Below, piece after piece: positions 53,901-62,519 of a DNA stretch of 64,000 bases. Position numbers and translations under genes: made by a program. Positions within the stretch are counted from its first letter, which is position 1; each line of letters begins with the position of its first letter. The notes under the pieces were generated by a model that worked only from the letters and a program-made list of their open reading frames with translations, was not told where the DNA came from and ran no database searches. Source of the stretch: Gluconobacter sp. Gdi (GTDB lineage Bacteria; Pseudomonadota; Alphaproteobacteria; Acetobacterales; Acetobacteraceae); NCBI RefSeq assembly GCF_014132155.1, contig NZ_BLJQ01000001.1, positions 682,001 through 746,000 on the forward strand, in the 5' to 3' direction.

Positions 53901-55110
53901 CGTCGCCGGGACGGCCAGCCAGCCACGAGCGACGGGGCGTGTAGAGCTCCAGAACGTTTCATTTGACCACTATGCACAGGGCGTTCGTCTGACGGACATC
54001 AATGGTGCCGTTGTCGCTTCGGGCGATAGCCTCACGCTGGAGCATATTCTGGCTCACGCTGGGCCGGGAACGATCGCACTTGACGGTACGGTTGGAATTT
54101 TCCGTCCCGGTCTGCCGGTGGACATCAAGGTTATTTCCGACAAGGCCCGCCCTGTCTCAAGTGATCTTGTAACAGCCGTCATCAACACGGACCTGCACAT
54201 CCACGGTCAGGCCACGACGCGTGTGGATGTGGATGGGAAGATTGTTCTACCAAGCGTGACGGTCAATATTCCAAACTCGATGCCAGCATCGGTCGCGCAG
54301 CTTGACGTAGTCCGGCCGGGGCAGAAGGCACCTGACAATACCAGCAGCCTCATCATCGGGCTGGGGATTGATGTAATTTCGCCGGGACAGTTTGTGGTCC
54401 AGGGGCATGGCCTGGATGCGGAAATGCAGGGCCGCTTGCATGTGCGCGGCACGAGTAGTGCCCCGTCCATTACAGGGGGGTTCGATCTCAAGCGGGGCAA
54501 CTTCAATCTGGCCGGAATTAACCTGAACTTTACGCATGGTCGCGTCGCGTTCAACGGAACAGGCGTCAATCACAAGCTGGACCCGACACTGGATTTCCGC
54601 GCGGACCGTAATGCCAAGGGGACGCTCGCGAGCCTTCTTGTCACGGGTTATGCCAGTGCGCCGAAGATCGACTTCTCGTCTGTACCGACTCAGCCGCGCG
54701 ATGAAGTCATGGCCATTCTGCTATTCGGAACGGATGCCCATTCACTTTCCACAACGCAGCTTGCAGAGCTTGCTGCCGCCGTCGCACAGCTTGCCGGCGG
54801 GTCATCATTCGATCCACTTGGGAAGGTGCGGAATGCCCTTGGTCTGGACCGACTGGCTGTCGGTGGGGGTGGTGGCGTTGATAACGGTGGGACCAGCGTG
54901 GAAGCGGGCAAGTACGTTATGAAGGGCGTGTATGTCGGCGCAAAACAGGCCACCTCTGGCTCCGGTACGCAGGCTCAGGTCCAGATTGATCTGACCAAGC
55001 GGCTGAAGCTCAATACGACAGTCGGGACGGGCGGCCAGGTGACAGGCTTCACCACGCCAGAGAACGATCCCGGCTCAAGTGTGGGTCTGTCTTACGGATT
55101 TGATTACTGA
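50971..55110 (+). CDS. tamB: Translocation and assembly module inner-membrane protein TamB
   Basis: TamB is a very long AsmA-like beta-strand protein that spans the periplasm, anchored by one N-terminal helix (ARRIILWIVSLVIGVPLGLVV). The 1379-residue protein is rich in repeated beta-strand segments and ends with the DUF490/TamB domain: GGFDLKRGNFNLAGINLNFTHG, PRDEVMAILLFGTD and YEFDY-like end (SYGFDY). ATG 50971 overlaps the tamA stop (TGATG). It overlaps the convergent TPR-glycosyltransferase gene by 7 bases at the end. Confidence 0.93.
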   Translation: MRARRIILWIVSLVIGVPLGLVVLALVVVLIGINIGPGQRLIEQKVSPLTGGMVQISGLSGALPQHLKLARLAVKDSKGVWLELDNFELRWSPLSLVGMDAHVKVLSAERLALLRKPISDTTAETTETQASSSPSKLNIQVDLDALKVSRIEIGPDFTGKATLFSLNGHAHIASIAPFLNGVTMQTLPKMDIALQLARLDAAGGLTLSAQTPRDRLALAVTFKEGVNGFATTLGQLPQLDPVDMHLNLAGPRTAAALDFGLSAGPITASSTGQINLYTNIANLHVKANAPAMTLKPGIGWNAIALNTDLHGPLKAPAGQGLLDIDALTAGGASVGHLHATFDGTEAAKPENTVAHLQAALDGLRIPGSQPTLLASAPLTLDVTAHPLAATLPVVAKIDHPLMHVAANVDVKPAAKGHVTLALPDLHPLAAIGSTDLSGSAALAADFAMPVTDHDDLTLASSGTISVTDGQPQALHLIGKDGHLALQLSKSSANVLTVKSFGLDGQALHLLVSAVVDLAHGNTMQTKATVALPDLRQASPALLGNMTLTATADGPTDDLAVKAGLEGEFGTKDVAKGPVALDADFQHLPGRPQGTLTAHGTLDHAPLELDTAVQKTDDGAFHLDLNKLSWNSLTGQGKLRLPNGAKVPLGDLDVSIKNLSDFQRLIGQAIKGHLALSIHTTEPQGAPPQVKLGLDGALGMAQASVQALNLKGTISNPIDDPAPDLALDLTGVRSQDITGKAHATVKGPQSAMAVTLNGAFQNVMGSPANVDTAVLLNLPKKTVRVDRLTAMAKEEYIRLGGPANVSFGDVMGVDHLRATLAPQGVAPATIDIAGSIKPRLALTATVDRLTPAIAKPFAPELAASGVISAKANLAGTIDAPTGTVALTAHGLKMQTGPAASLPAAEILANIGLAGKTAKVDVTLGAGPKVALAVRGTAPLSKEGAIALATTGHVDLSVANGVLGASGMATKGQVGINLNVAGTASQPRATGRVELQNVSFDHYAQGVRLTDINGAVVASGDSLTLEHILAHAGPGTIALDGTVGIFRPGLPVDIKVISDKARPVSSDLVTAVINTDLHIHGQATTRVDVDGKIVLPSVTVNIPNSMPASVAQLDVVRPGQKAPDNTSSLIIGLGIDVISPGQFVVQGHGLDAEMQGRLHVRGTSSAPSITGGFDLKRGNFNLAGINLNFTHGRVAFNGTGVNHKLDPTLDFRADRNAKGTLASLLVTGYASAPKIDFSSVPTQPRDEVMAILLFGTDAHSLSTTQLAELAAAVAQLAGGSSFDPLGKVRNALGLDRLAVGGGGGVDNGGTSVEAGKYVMKGVYVGAKQATSGSGTQAQVQIDLTKRLKLNTTVGTGGQVTGFTTPENDPGSSVGLSYGFDY

Positions 55111-56681
55111 GCCTGAACAGCGTCTTCCAGAAGGGCCTTCACGCGGGTCACGACGTCCGACCATTCCCGGAAACGGGTCTGGCGGACGATCCGCATCTGT
55201 GGATACCACGGACTATCTTCGCGCTCGTGGAGCCAACGCCAGCAGTTGTTGAAACGGTCCATCATGATGACCGGTTTGCCTAACGCTCCAGCCAGATGAA
55301 CCATGGACGTATCCACGGAGATGATCAGATCAAGGCAGGACACCAGGGCGGCTGTGTCGTCCATGTCCAGACACTGGGGCATGAAGTCCACCAGCGGGGC
55401 CGGGAAATCCAGGCATTGAAGCGCTGCGTCATCTTTCTGCAGGGAGTAGAATGTAACGCCCTCTACATCCGCGAGGGGTGCCAGCGCCGCAAGAGGCATT
55501 GACCGCTGACGGTCCACCATCTGCGCGCCAGTGTTTTCCGGGCGTGCGCCGCCGGCCCAGACCAGACCAACACGCAGGTTACGATCCGCCTTCAGGGATT
55601 TCTTCCACTGAGACGCCTTGCCAGGGTCAGCCGTCAGATAAGGCACGGGAGCGCCCATGGCGTCCGGTGTGGCCGAGAATGCGCGGGGAAGACTGATGAA
55701 GGGGCAGTGATAGTCAAAAGCAGGGGCCTCGCCGCCATGCTGAACAACGGCTACCCCTTCAACGCGACGGCACAGATCTGCCAGTGTTGAAGATCCCCAG
55801 ATGTGCACAACTGCACCTGTTCGTGCCAGCGCAGGGATGTACCGAAGATACATCAACGTATCACCCAATCCTTCCTCTTGCGTGACGAGCACGCGCTTGC
55901 CCTGAAGATTGAGAGTCGGGGAAATGTTGGGCAGGAGGGTGTCTTTGGGCAGGTTGGTGTGCCCGGGGACGCCAAAACGCCACTCATGTTCTGTCCATCC
56001 TTGCGCCATCCGGCCACTCTTGAGCATGGCAATAGAGTGATTCAGTCGAAGCGCAGGTTCCTGAGGGGCAAGCGGTATAGTCTCTCGATAGACATTTGCC
56101 GCTTCCTGCAGCCGACCTATGTTGTTCAGGATCGCGGCTGTATTGCAGCCGATCTTCCAGTCTTCCGGATGCTTGCGGCGGAGGTCAGCCATGATGGAGA
56201 GTGCTTCGTCAAAGCGGCCCTGTTCCGTCAAGTTCATGACCAGAAGATTGAGCGTTCCCTTCTCATTAGGGCGTCTTCGCAGGCTATCGCGGAAGGCCAC
56301 ATCTGCTTCGTCGAAGCGTCCCAGATGCATGAGAATAGTACCATAGGCATCCAGAAGACGTGTGTCTTGCGGGGAAAGGCGACGGCATTCCTTGATAAGC
56401 AGGAGCAGATCAGCCCGGCGACGAAGGGAAGCTGCTTCCTCAATGAGGGCAGTGATGGCATGGCCGCCGAAAGGCTTGCTCGCGGCTTCAAGTTCTATTG
56501 CAGCCTGCGCATACTGAGCGGAACGGAAAAAAGCACGCCCCTTCGCCAGATGAACAGCATCACTCGGGGGGAGTGGCCCCAGAATGTCCAGTGCCTGCTT
56601 CGGATTGCCTGCCTGTATGGCATTTTCAGCGCGGGTGAGGGCCTCACCGTCCGTCGTGGAAGTACTTTGGCTAGCTGTCAC
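55104..56681 (-). CDS. TPR protein with a glycosyltransferase-family-9-like C-terminal domain
   Basis: The 525-residue protein has TPR repeats in its first 240 residues (AENAIQAGNPKQALDIL, LLDAYGTILMHLGRFDEADV, LNNIGRLQEAANVYRETI). They are followed by a GT-B-like domain: GKRVLVTQEEGLGDTLMYLRYIP, LRVGLVWAGG and LDLIISVDTSMVHLAGALGKPV. This layout is used by proteins linked to flagellin or surface glycosylation, and others whose donor is unknown. The start is GTG 56681 with AGGA 8 bases upstream. It lies 5 bases after a response-regulator gene, in one operon. Confidence 0.8.
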   Translation of the reverse strand: MTASQSTSTTDGEALTRAENAIQAGNPKQALDILGPLPPSDAVHLAKGRAFFRSAQYAQAAIELEAASKPFGGHAITALIEEAASLRRRADLLLLIKECRRLSPQDTRLLDAYGTILMHLGRFDEADVAFRDSLRRRPNEKGTLNLLVMNLTEQGRFDEALSIMADLRRKHPEDWKIGCNTAAILNNIGRLQEAANVYRETIPLAPQEPALRLNHSIAMLKSGRMAQGWTEHEWRFGVPGHTNLPKDTLLPNISPTLNLQGKRVLVTQEEGLGDTLMYLRYIPALARTGAVVHIWGSSTLADLCRRVEGVAVVQHGGEAPAFDYHCPFISLPRAFSATPDAMGAPVPYLTADPGKASQWKKSLKADRNLRVGLVWAGGARPENTGAQMVDRQRSMPLAALAPLADVEGVTFYSLQKDDAALQCLDFPAPLVDFMPQCLDMDDTAALVSCLDLIISVDTSMVHLAGALGKPVIMMDRFNNCWRWLHEREDSPWYPQMRIVRQTRFREWSDVVTRVKALLEDAVQAQ

Positions 56682-56686
56682 AGTGT

Positions 56687-57067
56687 TTATCCTGAAACAG
56701 GTTCAGCCATCTCCCGAAGTGCTTTCAGAATGGCTGCAAGCGAATAAGGCTTGGAGATAAAGCGGGCCAGAGCCGGATTGTCAGAGGCTTCATCCCGCCG
56801 AAGGTCCCCATGACCACTAATGTAAATCACGGGGAGATCAGGCCATTTTTCTCTGGCCTGATGGCTGAGGCTCATGCCGTCGCCATCAGGAAGAGACATA
56901 TCTGCCACGAGAGCATCAAGGCTGCTTTCAGCGGAAATACAGGCAATGGCTTCCGCGCAGTTACTGGCTTCCCTCACTGTAATCCCACTGTCTTGCAGAA
57001 ACTCCACAAGACAGGTCCGGATCAGAAAATCATCTTCAATGATGAGAACAGTGAGGGAAGATGTCAT
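56687..57067 (-). CDS. Single-domain response regulator (receiver only)
   Basis: The 126-residue CheY-like protein has the acid pocket EDD at 11-13, the phosphorylated Asp56 (LVADMSLPDGDG), Ser84 (VIYISGHGD) and Lys106 (ISKPYS). There is no output domain, so it must act by protein contact. The C-terminal partner is unknown; no histidine kinase gene is in the window. It lies 3 bases after the SDR gene and 5 bases before the TPR gene. Confidence 0.9.
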   Translation of the reverse strand: MTSSLTVLIIEDDFLIRTCLVEFLQDSGITVREASNCAEAIACISAESSLDALVADMSLPDGDGMSLSHQAREKWPDLPVIYISGHGDLRRDEASDNPALARFISKPYSLAAILKALREMAEPVSG

Positions 57068-57070
57068 AAA

Positions 57071-57871
57071 TTACGAGGACCAGTTCTTTTCAAAGTCACC
57101 ATACAACGTCAGGCCGCCATCAACAAAGAGGGTTTGACCCGTGATGTAGGTGCTGTCTTCGGCGGCCAGGAATGTGACGGCATCCGCGATCTCACGTCCT
57201 TCGCCCGGGCGCTTCATCGGAATGTGGTCAGCCACGTTCTTGTACTGCTCTGGATCGTTGATCCAGGACATGTTGATCGGCGTCACGATTGCACCTGGTG
57301 CGACTGCATTCACGCGGATGCCTCGGCTTGCATATTCCAGAGCCAGCGTGCGGACGATGTTGCCCACGGCGCCCTTGGAGGCGGAATAACCGAGATAATG
57401 AGGCTTCGGGATGATCTGGTGCACAGAGGAGTTCACGATGATCGCGCCCTGAATGCCGTTTTCGAGCCAGTACTTGATGGCTTCGCGGCAGGGCAGCATC
57501 ACGCCCGTCACATTGACGGCCATCACGCCTTCAAAGTCTTCCAGCTTGATGTCTTCAGACGGGGAGGGGATCTGATAGCCTGCATTGCAAACCAGCACAT
57601 CCAGTCCACCCATGGCCTCAATGCTTTCACGCATCAGGCGGCGGACGTCTTCTTCCTTGGAGATGTCACCCGTGGCGATCGGGTGTTCACCGCCAGAAAC
57701 CTTCGGAAGCTTGTCGCGGACAGCAATCAACTTGTCTTCCTTGCGGCCATTCAGCGCAACCTGAGCGCCTTCTTCTGCAAAGCGTAAGGCTGTTGCCTCA
57801 CCAATACCTTGGGACGCACCCGTAACGAGTACTTTCTTGCCGGCGAAACGATTGCTGTAAGGGGCGGGCAT
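57071..57871 (-). CDS. Glucose 1-dehydrogenase-type short-chain dehydrogenase
   Basis: The 266-residue SDR has the cofactor motif TGASQGIG at 17-24, NAG (96-98) and the catalytic Ser149, Tyr162 and Lys166 (NSSVHQIIP, YSASKGA). Its C-terminal half (REAIKYWLENGIQGAIIV, LALEYASRGIRVNAVAPGA, TPIN) follows the pattern of Bacillus glucose 1-dehydrogenase closely. An Arg at 43 after the second strand suggests NADP(H) use. Gluconobacter species have a soluble NADP-dependent glucose dehydrogenase of this type, so glucose is a likely substrate, but related sugars and polyols are possible. It heads the operon with the response regulator and the TPR-glycosyltransferase-like gene. Confidence 0.82.
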   Translation of the reverse strand: MPAPYSNRFAGKKVLVTGASQGIGEATALRFAEEGAQVALNGRKEDKLIAVRDKLPKVSGGEHPIATGDISKEEDVRRLMRESIEAMGGLDVLVCNAGYQIPSPSEDIKLEDFEGVMAVNVTGVMLPCREAIKYWLENGIQGAIIVNSSVHQIIPKPHYLGYSASKGAVGNIVRTLALEYASRGIRVNAVAPGAIVTPINMSWINDPEQYKNVADHIPMKRPGEGREIADAVTFLAAEDSTYITGQTLFVDGGLTLYGDFEKNWSS

Positions 57872-57979
57872 AGGTCCTCACCTCTCCTTGAACGTCAGTG
57901 ATTTAAAAATGGGATAGGGCATCCAGGAGGGGCCTTCCGTGTCGCCAACGCGGAAACGGCCTGAAGGATGCTTTTCAAA

Positions 57980-58015
57980 CTGTGATGTTTTCGTAATTAC
58001 GCGAAGACATCACAG
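57980..58015. terminator. Hairpin after carD
   Basis: CTGTGATGTTTTCG (57980-57993) pairs with CGAAGACATCACAG (58002-58015) around an 8-base loop with one mismatch that is a G-U pair in one strand. It stands 14 bases after the carD stop. It has no T tract. Confidence 0.55.
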
Positions 58016-58028
58016 AATTCTGGAAGGC

Positions 58029-58616
58029 TCAGGCGGCCTTCATGGTCTTGGTCAGGCTCTCAAGGACCGTTGCGGGGTCCGTATTTTCGAGAACGGCAAC
58101 TTCCGCGACAAAGCGCTCCTGTGCAGCTTCGAAAAGCTTACGCTCAGAGAAGCTACCATCAAGGCTGTCGACGTTACGACGCAGGTCACGAAGAACTTCC
58201 GCAATCTGGATCAGATCACCGGAGTTGATCTTTTCCTGATAGGCGACAGCACGACGGGCCCACATGCCTTTGCTGACATGCGGCTTGCCCTTGATGACCG
58301 TCATCGCCTTGTCCACGATATCCCGCGTGACGATCTTGCGGAGGCCAGCCTTACGGGCCTTCGCAAGCGGAATGCGGAGCATCATCTGATTGCCGGGGAA
58401 CGAGATCTGGATCATCTCGATCATGGTATCGGCCACTTCGACCATACCAATCTTTTCCACGCGGCCTACGCCATGTGCGGCATAGACGATGGAGTCACCT
58501 TCGCTGAACGGGTCAGTGCCGTGTTCAGGGTCGGTTTGACGGGCGGTGTACTTGGCTGCGGCACGAGCCATTTCGTCGGTCATGCCGCCCTTCGGGGGGG
58601 TCTTGAAGGTGTTCAT
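58029..58616 (-). CDS. carD: CarD-family RNA polymerase-binding regulator
   Basis: CarD binds the RNA polymerase beta subunit and promoter DNA and stabilises open complexes. The N-terminal RNAP-interacting domain is visible in FSEGDSIVYAAHGVGRVEKI and MLRIPLAKARKAGLRKIV, followed by a helical DNA-binding part. ATG 58616 gives 195 residues (GTG 58622 is also possible). A run of seven C on the coding strand (58594-58600) falls at codons 6-8. It is the only transcription factor-type gene in this part of the window. Confidence 0.9.
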   Translation of the reverse strand: MNTFKTPPKGGMTDEMARAAAKYTARQTDPEHGTDPFSEGDSIVYAAHGVGRVEKIGMVEVADTMIEMIQISFPGNQMMLRIPLAKARKAGLRKIVTRDIVDKAMTVIKGKPHVSKGMWARRAVAYQEKINSGDLIQIAEVLRDLRRNVDSLDGSFSERKLFEAAQERFVAEVAVLENTDPATVLESLTKTMKAA

Positions 58617-58669
58617 AGCCACGGATGATACCAGAAAAACCCCCTCCTGTCCTGCACTATCATGTCCAA

Positions 58670-59545
58670 TCAGGGCTGAACGCCGTGCTTGGACTGAATG
58701 ATGCCAGGAGCAGGCTCTCCAATCGGCTGAAGCAGGTCACGTTCGATTGTCCGCGCCATCGTGTGCATCGGGAGGGCATGAACGCTGGCAATAAACGGCT
58801 CCTGCAGGTCACGACCACTGCGATCCAGCATCTGGAACAGAAGCCCGATGACACTGGAACCAAGCGGCGTAATCCACCCCAGGGTCTGCACCGCAGAAAG
58901 CGGCAGAATGATGCAGAAAAGATGCGTCGCGATTTCAGGAATGACCGAATACTGCACCGGGAGCGGCGTATTGCGGATACGCTCAAGGCCGCCCTGCGCA
59001 TTGGCGATATCAGACAGGATGCGATCCACGGTGCCATGGACGGCGCCGTCAATATTCTTGAGAGCCACTTCCTGCTGTACACCAAGGCCAATTTCGTAAA
59101 GCAGGGCGTTGGCCGTGTTGGAGCAGGCGAAGACTTTTTCACGGATGTCGGACGGAAGGAGGCGATCTACTTCCTCGCCCGTCTTGTCGCCACGCAGAGC
59201 TGCGCGCAGGACGTGCGGGTAGGCTGCCATCAATCTGGCCAGGTCAGGTCGCCCGCCGAGGAGGGATGCAGCCTCACGGCCAAACGACCGGCAGTTGTTC
59301 GTGATGGAGCCCCAGAGGGTTCGTCCTTCCCACCACCGGGCATAGGCCGCGTTGTTGCGCATGCCCAGAAAAATGGCCAGTGCAGAGCCCATGAGAGAAA
59401 TTGGCAGCGCTGGCTGGTCCATCCACTCCTGATGATAGATCTGGAAGAGAATGACGACCACGAGGTCCCAGAGCGCCAGAATCAGAAGAGGTGGCAAGGA
59501 CTCTCTGAAAAGAATGGCTAGCCCGTGTTGGCGATTGACGATCAA
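58670..59545 (-). CDS. Bestrophin-family channel protein (UPF0187)
   Basis: The 291-residue inner-membrane protein matches bacterial bestrophin homologues: LAIFLGMRNNAAYARWWEGRTLWGSITNNCRS, and a C-terminal LPMHTMARTIERDLLQ. It has about four membrane helices. Bacterial bestrophins can conduct anions or sodium; the ion is unknown here. The start is TTG 59545, supported by AAGGAG 8 bases upstream. It is divergent from frmA across 234 bases. Confidence 0.88.
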   Translation of the reverse strand: MIVNRQHGLAILFRESLPPLLILALWDLVVVILFQIYHQEWMDQPALPISLMGSALAIFLGMRNNAAYARWWEGRTLWGSITNNCRSFGREAASLLGGRPDLARLMAAYPHVLRAALRGDKTGEEVDRLLPSDIREKVFACSNTANALLYEIGLGVQQEVALKNIDGAVHGTVDRILSDIANAQGGLERIRNTPLPVQYSVIPEIATHLFCIILPLSAVQTLGWITPLGSSVIGLLFQMLDRSGRDLQEPFIASVHALPMHTMARTIERDLLQPIGEPAPGIIQSKHGVQP

Positions 59546-59779
59546 GCCTGTGCTCCTTGCCTGAAAACGGTATGGCCGGTGAAACTAACCGTGAAAAGTG
59601 TGACCGGCCAACACCAAAAGATGTCCACTCTCTTGCACTCTTTTGCCACTCGAACCGGAAAAGAAACCTTTCAAGCGTCAAGTGTCAGGGCAGGAGAAGA
59701 GTGTAAAGCGTAACGCGGCTCTTGCGTCCCGTTTCCCTCATGAGACACTTTGTACACATATATCAGGGAGCCAGTTCAG

Positions 59780-60895
59780 ATGGATGTCATCGCCGCGATT
59801 GCCTTTGAGGCCGGAAAGCCTCTTGAAATTGACACCGTGCAGCTTGAAGGCCCGAAAACGGGTGAAGTTCTGGTCGAGATCAAGGCGACTGGTCTGTGTC
59901 ATACGGACAAGTACACGCTGTCCGGTCAGGACCCTGAGGGCCTCTTTCCGGCCATTCTTGGGCATGAGGGTGCGGGCATCGTCCGGGAAGTGGGGCCAGG
60001 CGTCAAACATCTGAAGCCGGGCGACCACGTCATACCGCTTTACACGCCGGAATGCCGTGAGTGCCCGTCCTGCCTGTCTCGCAAGACCAATCTGTGTACG
60101 TCCATCCGCTCCACACAGGGCAAGGGCGTCATGCCGGATGGGACATCCCGGTTTTCATACAAGGGCCAGCCCATCCATCACTATATGGGGTGCTCGACCT
60201 TCGCGAATTTTACGGTTCTTCCGGAAATTTCGCTTGCGAAAATCCGTCCTGACGCTCCGTTCGACAAGGTCTGCTACATCGGTTGCGGTGTCACGACGGG
60301 TCTCGGGGCAGTCATGTTCACGGCGAAGGTGGAGCCGGGATCGACTGTCGCGGTGTTTGGGCTTGGCGGGATTGGCCTGAATGTCATTCAGGGCGCCAAG
60401 ATGGTCGGGGCGACACGCATCATCGGTATTGACGTCAATCCGGCCCGGGAGCAGATGGCCCGCGAGTTCGGTATGACGGATTTCGTTAACCCCAAGGACC
60501 TGGGCCCGAACGGTGATCTGGTGGGGCATCTGGTTGAGATGACCGGCGGCGGCGCCGACTACACGTTCGAATGTGTGGGGAATGTCACCCTCATGCGGCA
60601 GGCTCTGGAAAGTGCTCATCGTGGCTGGGGTGTGTCTTGCGTGATCGGGGTGGCCGGGGCAGGGCAGGAAATCAGCACGCGCCCATTCCAGCTTGTGACG
60701 GGTCGCCGCTGGATCGGTTCAGCCTTCGGTGGGGCGAGAGGCCGCACAGATGTTCCCAAGATTGTAGACTGGTACATGGAGGGACGGATCGACATTGATT
60801 CCCTCATCACCCACAAACTCAAGCTCTCCGAAATCAATCACGGTTTTGACCTCATGACGCGCGGCGAGAGCATCCGCAGCGTCGTGGAGTATTGA
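59780..60895 (+). CDS. frmA: S-(hydroxymethyl)glutathione dehydrogenase / class III alcohol dehydrogenase
   Basis: FrmA oxidises S-hydroxymethylglutathione (formaldehyde plus glutathione) with NAD. The zinc sites are complete: Cys40 and His62 near the catalytic zinc (LCHTD, GHEGAG), and Cys92, 95, 98 and 106 for the structural zinc. The nucleotide fold shows [17 protein letters not shown] 59780 gives 371 residues and has GGGAG upstream; the frame opens further at 59750. fghA follows 2 bases after the stop, giving a formaldehyde detoxification operon that depends on glutathione from GshA. Confidence 0.95.
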   Translation: MDVIAAIAFEAGKPLEIDTVQLEGPKTGEVLVEIKATGLCHTDKYTLSGQDPEGLFPAILGHEGAGIVREVGPGVKHLKPGDHVIPLYTPECRECPSCLSRKTNLCTSIRSTQGKGVMPDGTSRFSYKGQPIHHYMGCSTFANFTVLPEISLAKIRPDAPFDKVCYIGCGVTTGLGAVMFTAKVEPGSTVAVFGLGGIGLNVIQGAKMVGATRIIGIDVNPAREQMAREFGMTDFVNPKDLGPNGDLVGHLVEMTGGGADYTFECVGNVTLMRQALESAHRGWGVSCVIGVAGAGQEISTRPFQLVTGRRWIGSAFGGARGRTDVPKIVDWYMEGRIDIDSLITHKLKLSEINHGFDLMTRGESIRSVVEY

Positions 60896-60897
60896 GC

Positions 60898-61746
60898 ATG
60901 ACTGATGTTGAGACGCTGGGGCAGCATGCCTGTTGTGGCGGGTCTGTCCGTTTTCTAAGGCATCAGTCGGCTGAGCTGGGCGTGCCTGCAACTTTTGGGA
61001 TTTTTCTGCCCAAAGAGGCTCTGGCAGGCGAAAAGGTTCCGGTTATCCATGTTCTCGGCGGTCTGACCTGTACGCATGAGACTTTTCTCATCAAGTCCAA
61101 TGCCGTGCGTTTCGCAGCGGAACACGGCATTGCGCTTGTGGCGCCTGATACGTCTCCGCGGAACACCGGAACAGCCGGGGAAGATGATGAATATGACTTG
61201 GGAACCGGGGCTGGGTTCTACGTGGATGCAACGCACGCGCCATGGAGTGCCCATTACCGGATGGAGAGCTACATCCGGAAGGAACTTCCCGCTCTGACCG
61301 AAAGCCTGTTTCCGCTGGATGGAAATCGGCGCGGAATCATGGGCCATTCCATGGGCGGCATGGGAGCTCTCAATCAAGCTCTAAACCATCCGGAATTCTG
61401 GAAAACAGTTTCAGCCCTCGCGCCCATCTGTCATCCCAGCGTTATTCCCTGGGGGCGAAAAGCCTTTGATGCCTATTTCGGCGGAGACCCTGCGAAGTGG
61501 AAGGAATGTGATCCCACGCTTTTACTGCGGAGCGGGCATAAGCATCCAACGTCAATTCTCGTGGATCAGGGGCTTCAGGATCAGTATCTCGCTGACCTCC
61601 GTCCGGACGCCCTTGTCGAAGCCGCAAAAGAATGTGGGCAAGAGCTGGAAATGCGCCGGCATGACGACAGTGACCATTCCTACTGGTTTATCCAGACCGT
61701 CATTGCTGATCATCTGAGCCATCACGCCAAAGGACTGAAGGCATGA
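60898..61746 (+). CDS. fghA: S-formylglutathione hydrolase FghA
   Basis: FghA hydrolyses S-formylglutathione to formate and glutathione, completing the pathway begun by FrmA. The alpha/beta hydrolase has Ser151 in GHSMGGMGAL, HVLGGLTCTHETF with the oxyanion-type loop, and the Asp/His end in HDDSDHSYWFI. ATG 60898 gives 282 residues; the frame opens at a TTG at 60892. Its stop overlaps the RNase T2 gene start (ATGA), so all three genes form one coupled unit. Confidence 0.95.
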   Translation: MTDVETLGQHACCGGSVRFLRHQSAELGVPATFGIFLPKEALAGEKVPVIHVLGGLTCTHETFLIKSNAVRFAAEHGIALVAPDTSPRNTGTAGEDDEYDLGTGAGFYVDATHAPWSAHYRMESYIRKELPALTESLFPLDGNRRGIMGHSMGGMGALNQALNHPEFWKTVSALAPICHPSVIPWGRKAFDAYFGGDPAKWKECDPTLLLRSGHKHPTSILVDQGLQDQYLADLRPDALVEAAKECGQELEMRRHDDSDHSYWFIQTVIADHLSHHAKGLKA

Positions 61747-62519
61747 GACGTCTTGTAGTTGCCGCCCTGCTTGTTCTGGGGGGCTGCGTCTCGTCGCAGG
61801 CCCCTGTCGGGCCAGCCCTGACGCCGGTCACGCATGCAGATTTTAGCCACGATACACTGGCCCTGACCTGGCAGCCCGGCTTTTGTGCAACGGGCGGAGG
61901 ATGCCTCACGGGGCAACCTCATAACCATCTGATCGGGCTGCATGGGCTCTGGGCATCCGAGCCGCATGCTCTGGAAGCGCAGGCGGTGCCGGTGCAGCAG
62001 TGGTGGATAAAGGGGTGCGATATTTATGACCATGACGATGCGCCGCCAAAGCTTCAGCCTGCCACTGAGAGTGCGCTGGCAAGCGTGGTGCCACACCTCA
62101 AGCACCCGCTGCATGTGCATGAATATACCAAGCATGCGCGTTGTTTCGGATATGACGCTGACAAGTTCTTCGTTACGTCCATGATCCTGCGGGATCGTTT
62201 TGCGTCTTCAGCCTATGGGCAGTGGCTCGCACAGCATAGCGGCTTCCAGGTGAAGAAAGACGATCTGCTGTCGATGTTCGTGCAACTCACTGGTGTTCGG
62301 GAGGAAAGAGCGCTTCAGTTTCAGTGTGAGCCTGACCACGAGGGGCGCGTTGTCCTGACGCAGTTCTGGTTCACTCTGGACCCGAAGAAGCTTTCAGTCT
62401 TTCCGGGGAATGGTGCTTATCTCTCGTCCCCGCAGGTGCAGGACAATTGCCCGGCAACGTTCATGATGCCGGGTTGGCCGCTGCCGGGAGCAGCGGTGCC
62501 AGTTAACGTCAGTCAGTGA
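61743..62519 (+). CDS. RNase T2-family ribonuclease, predicted lipoprotein
   Basis: The 258-residue protein has a lipoprotein signal (MRRLVVAALLVLGGC, lipidated Cys15, Val at +2, so probably outer membrane) and the T2 active-site blocks: LHGLWA with His67 and VHEYTKHARC with His126, Glu127 and His131. T2 enzymes cut RNA at single-stranded sites through 2',3'-cyclic phosphates. The start overlaps the fghA stop by 4 bases (ATGA). Coupling of an RNase to formaldehyde detoxification is unexpected. It overlaps hisI on the other strand by 7 bases. Confidence 0.85.
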   Translation: MRRLVVAALLVLGGCVSSQAPVGPALTPVTHADFSHDTLALTWQPGFCATGGGCLTGQPHNHLIGLHGLWASEPHALEAQAVPVQQWWIKGCDIYDHDDAPPKLQPATESALASVVPHLKHPLHVHEYTKHARCFGYDADKFFVTSMILRDRFASSAYGQWLAQHSGFQVKKDDLLSMFVQLTGVREERALQFQCEPDHEGRVVLTQFWFTLDPKKLSVFPGNGAYLSSPQVQDNCPATFMMPGWPLPGAAVPVNVSQ

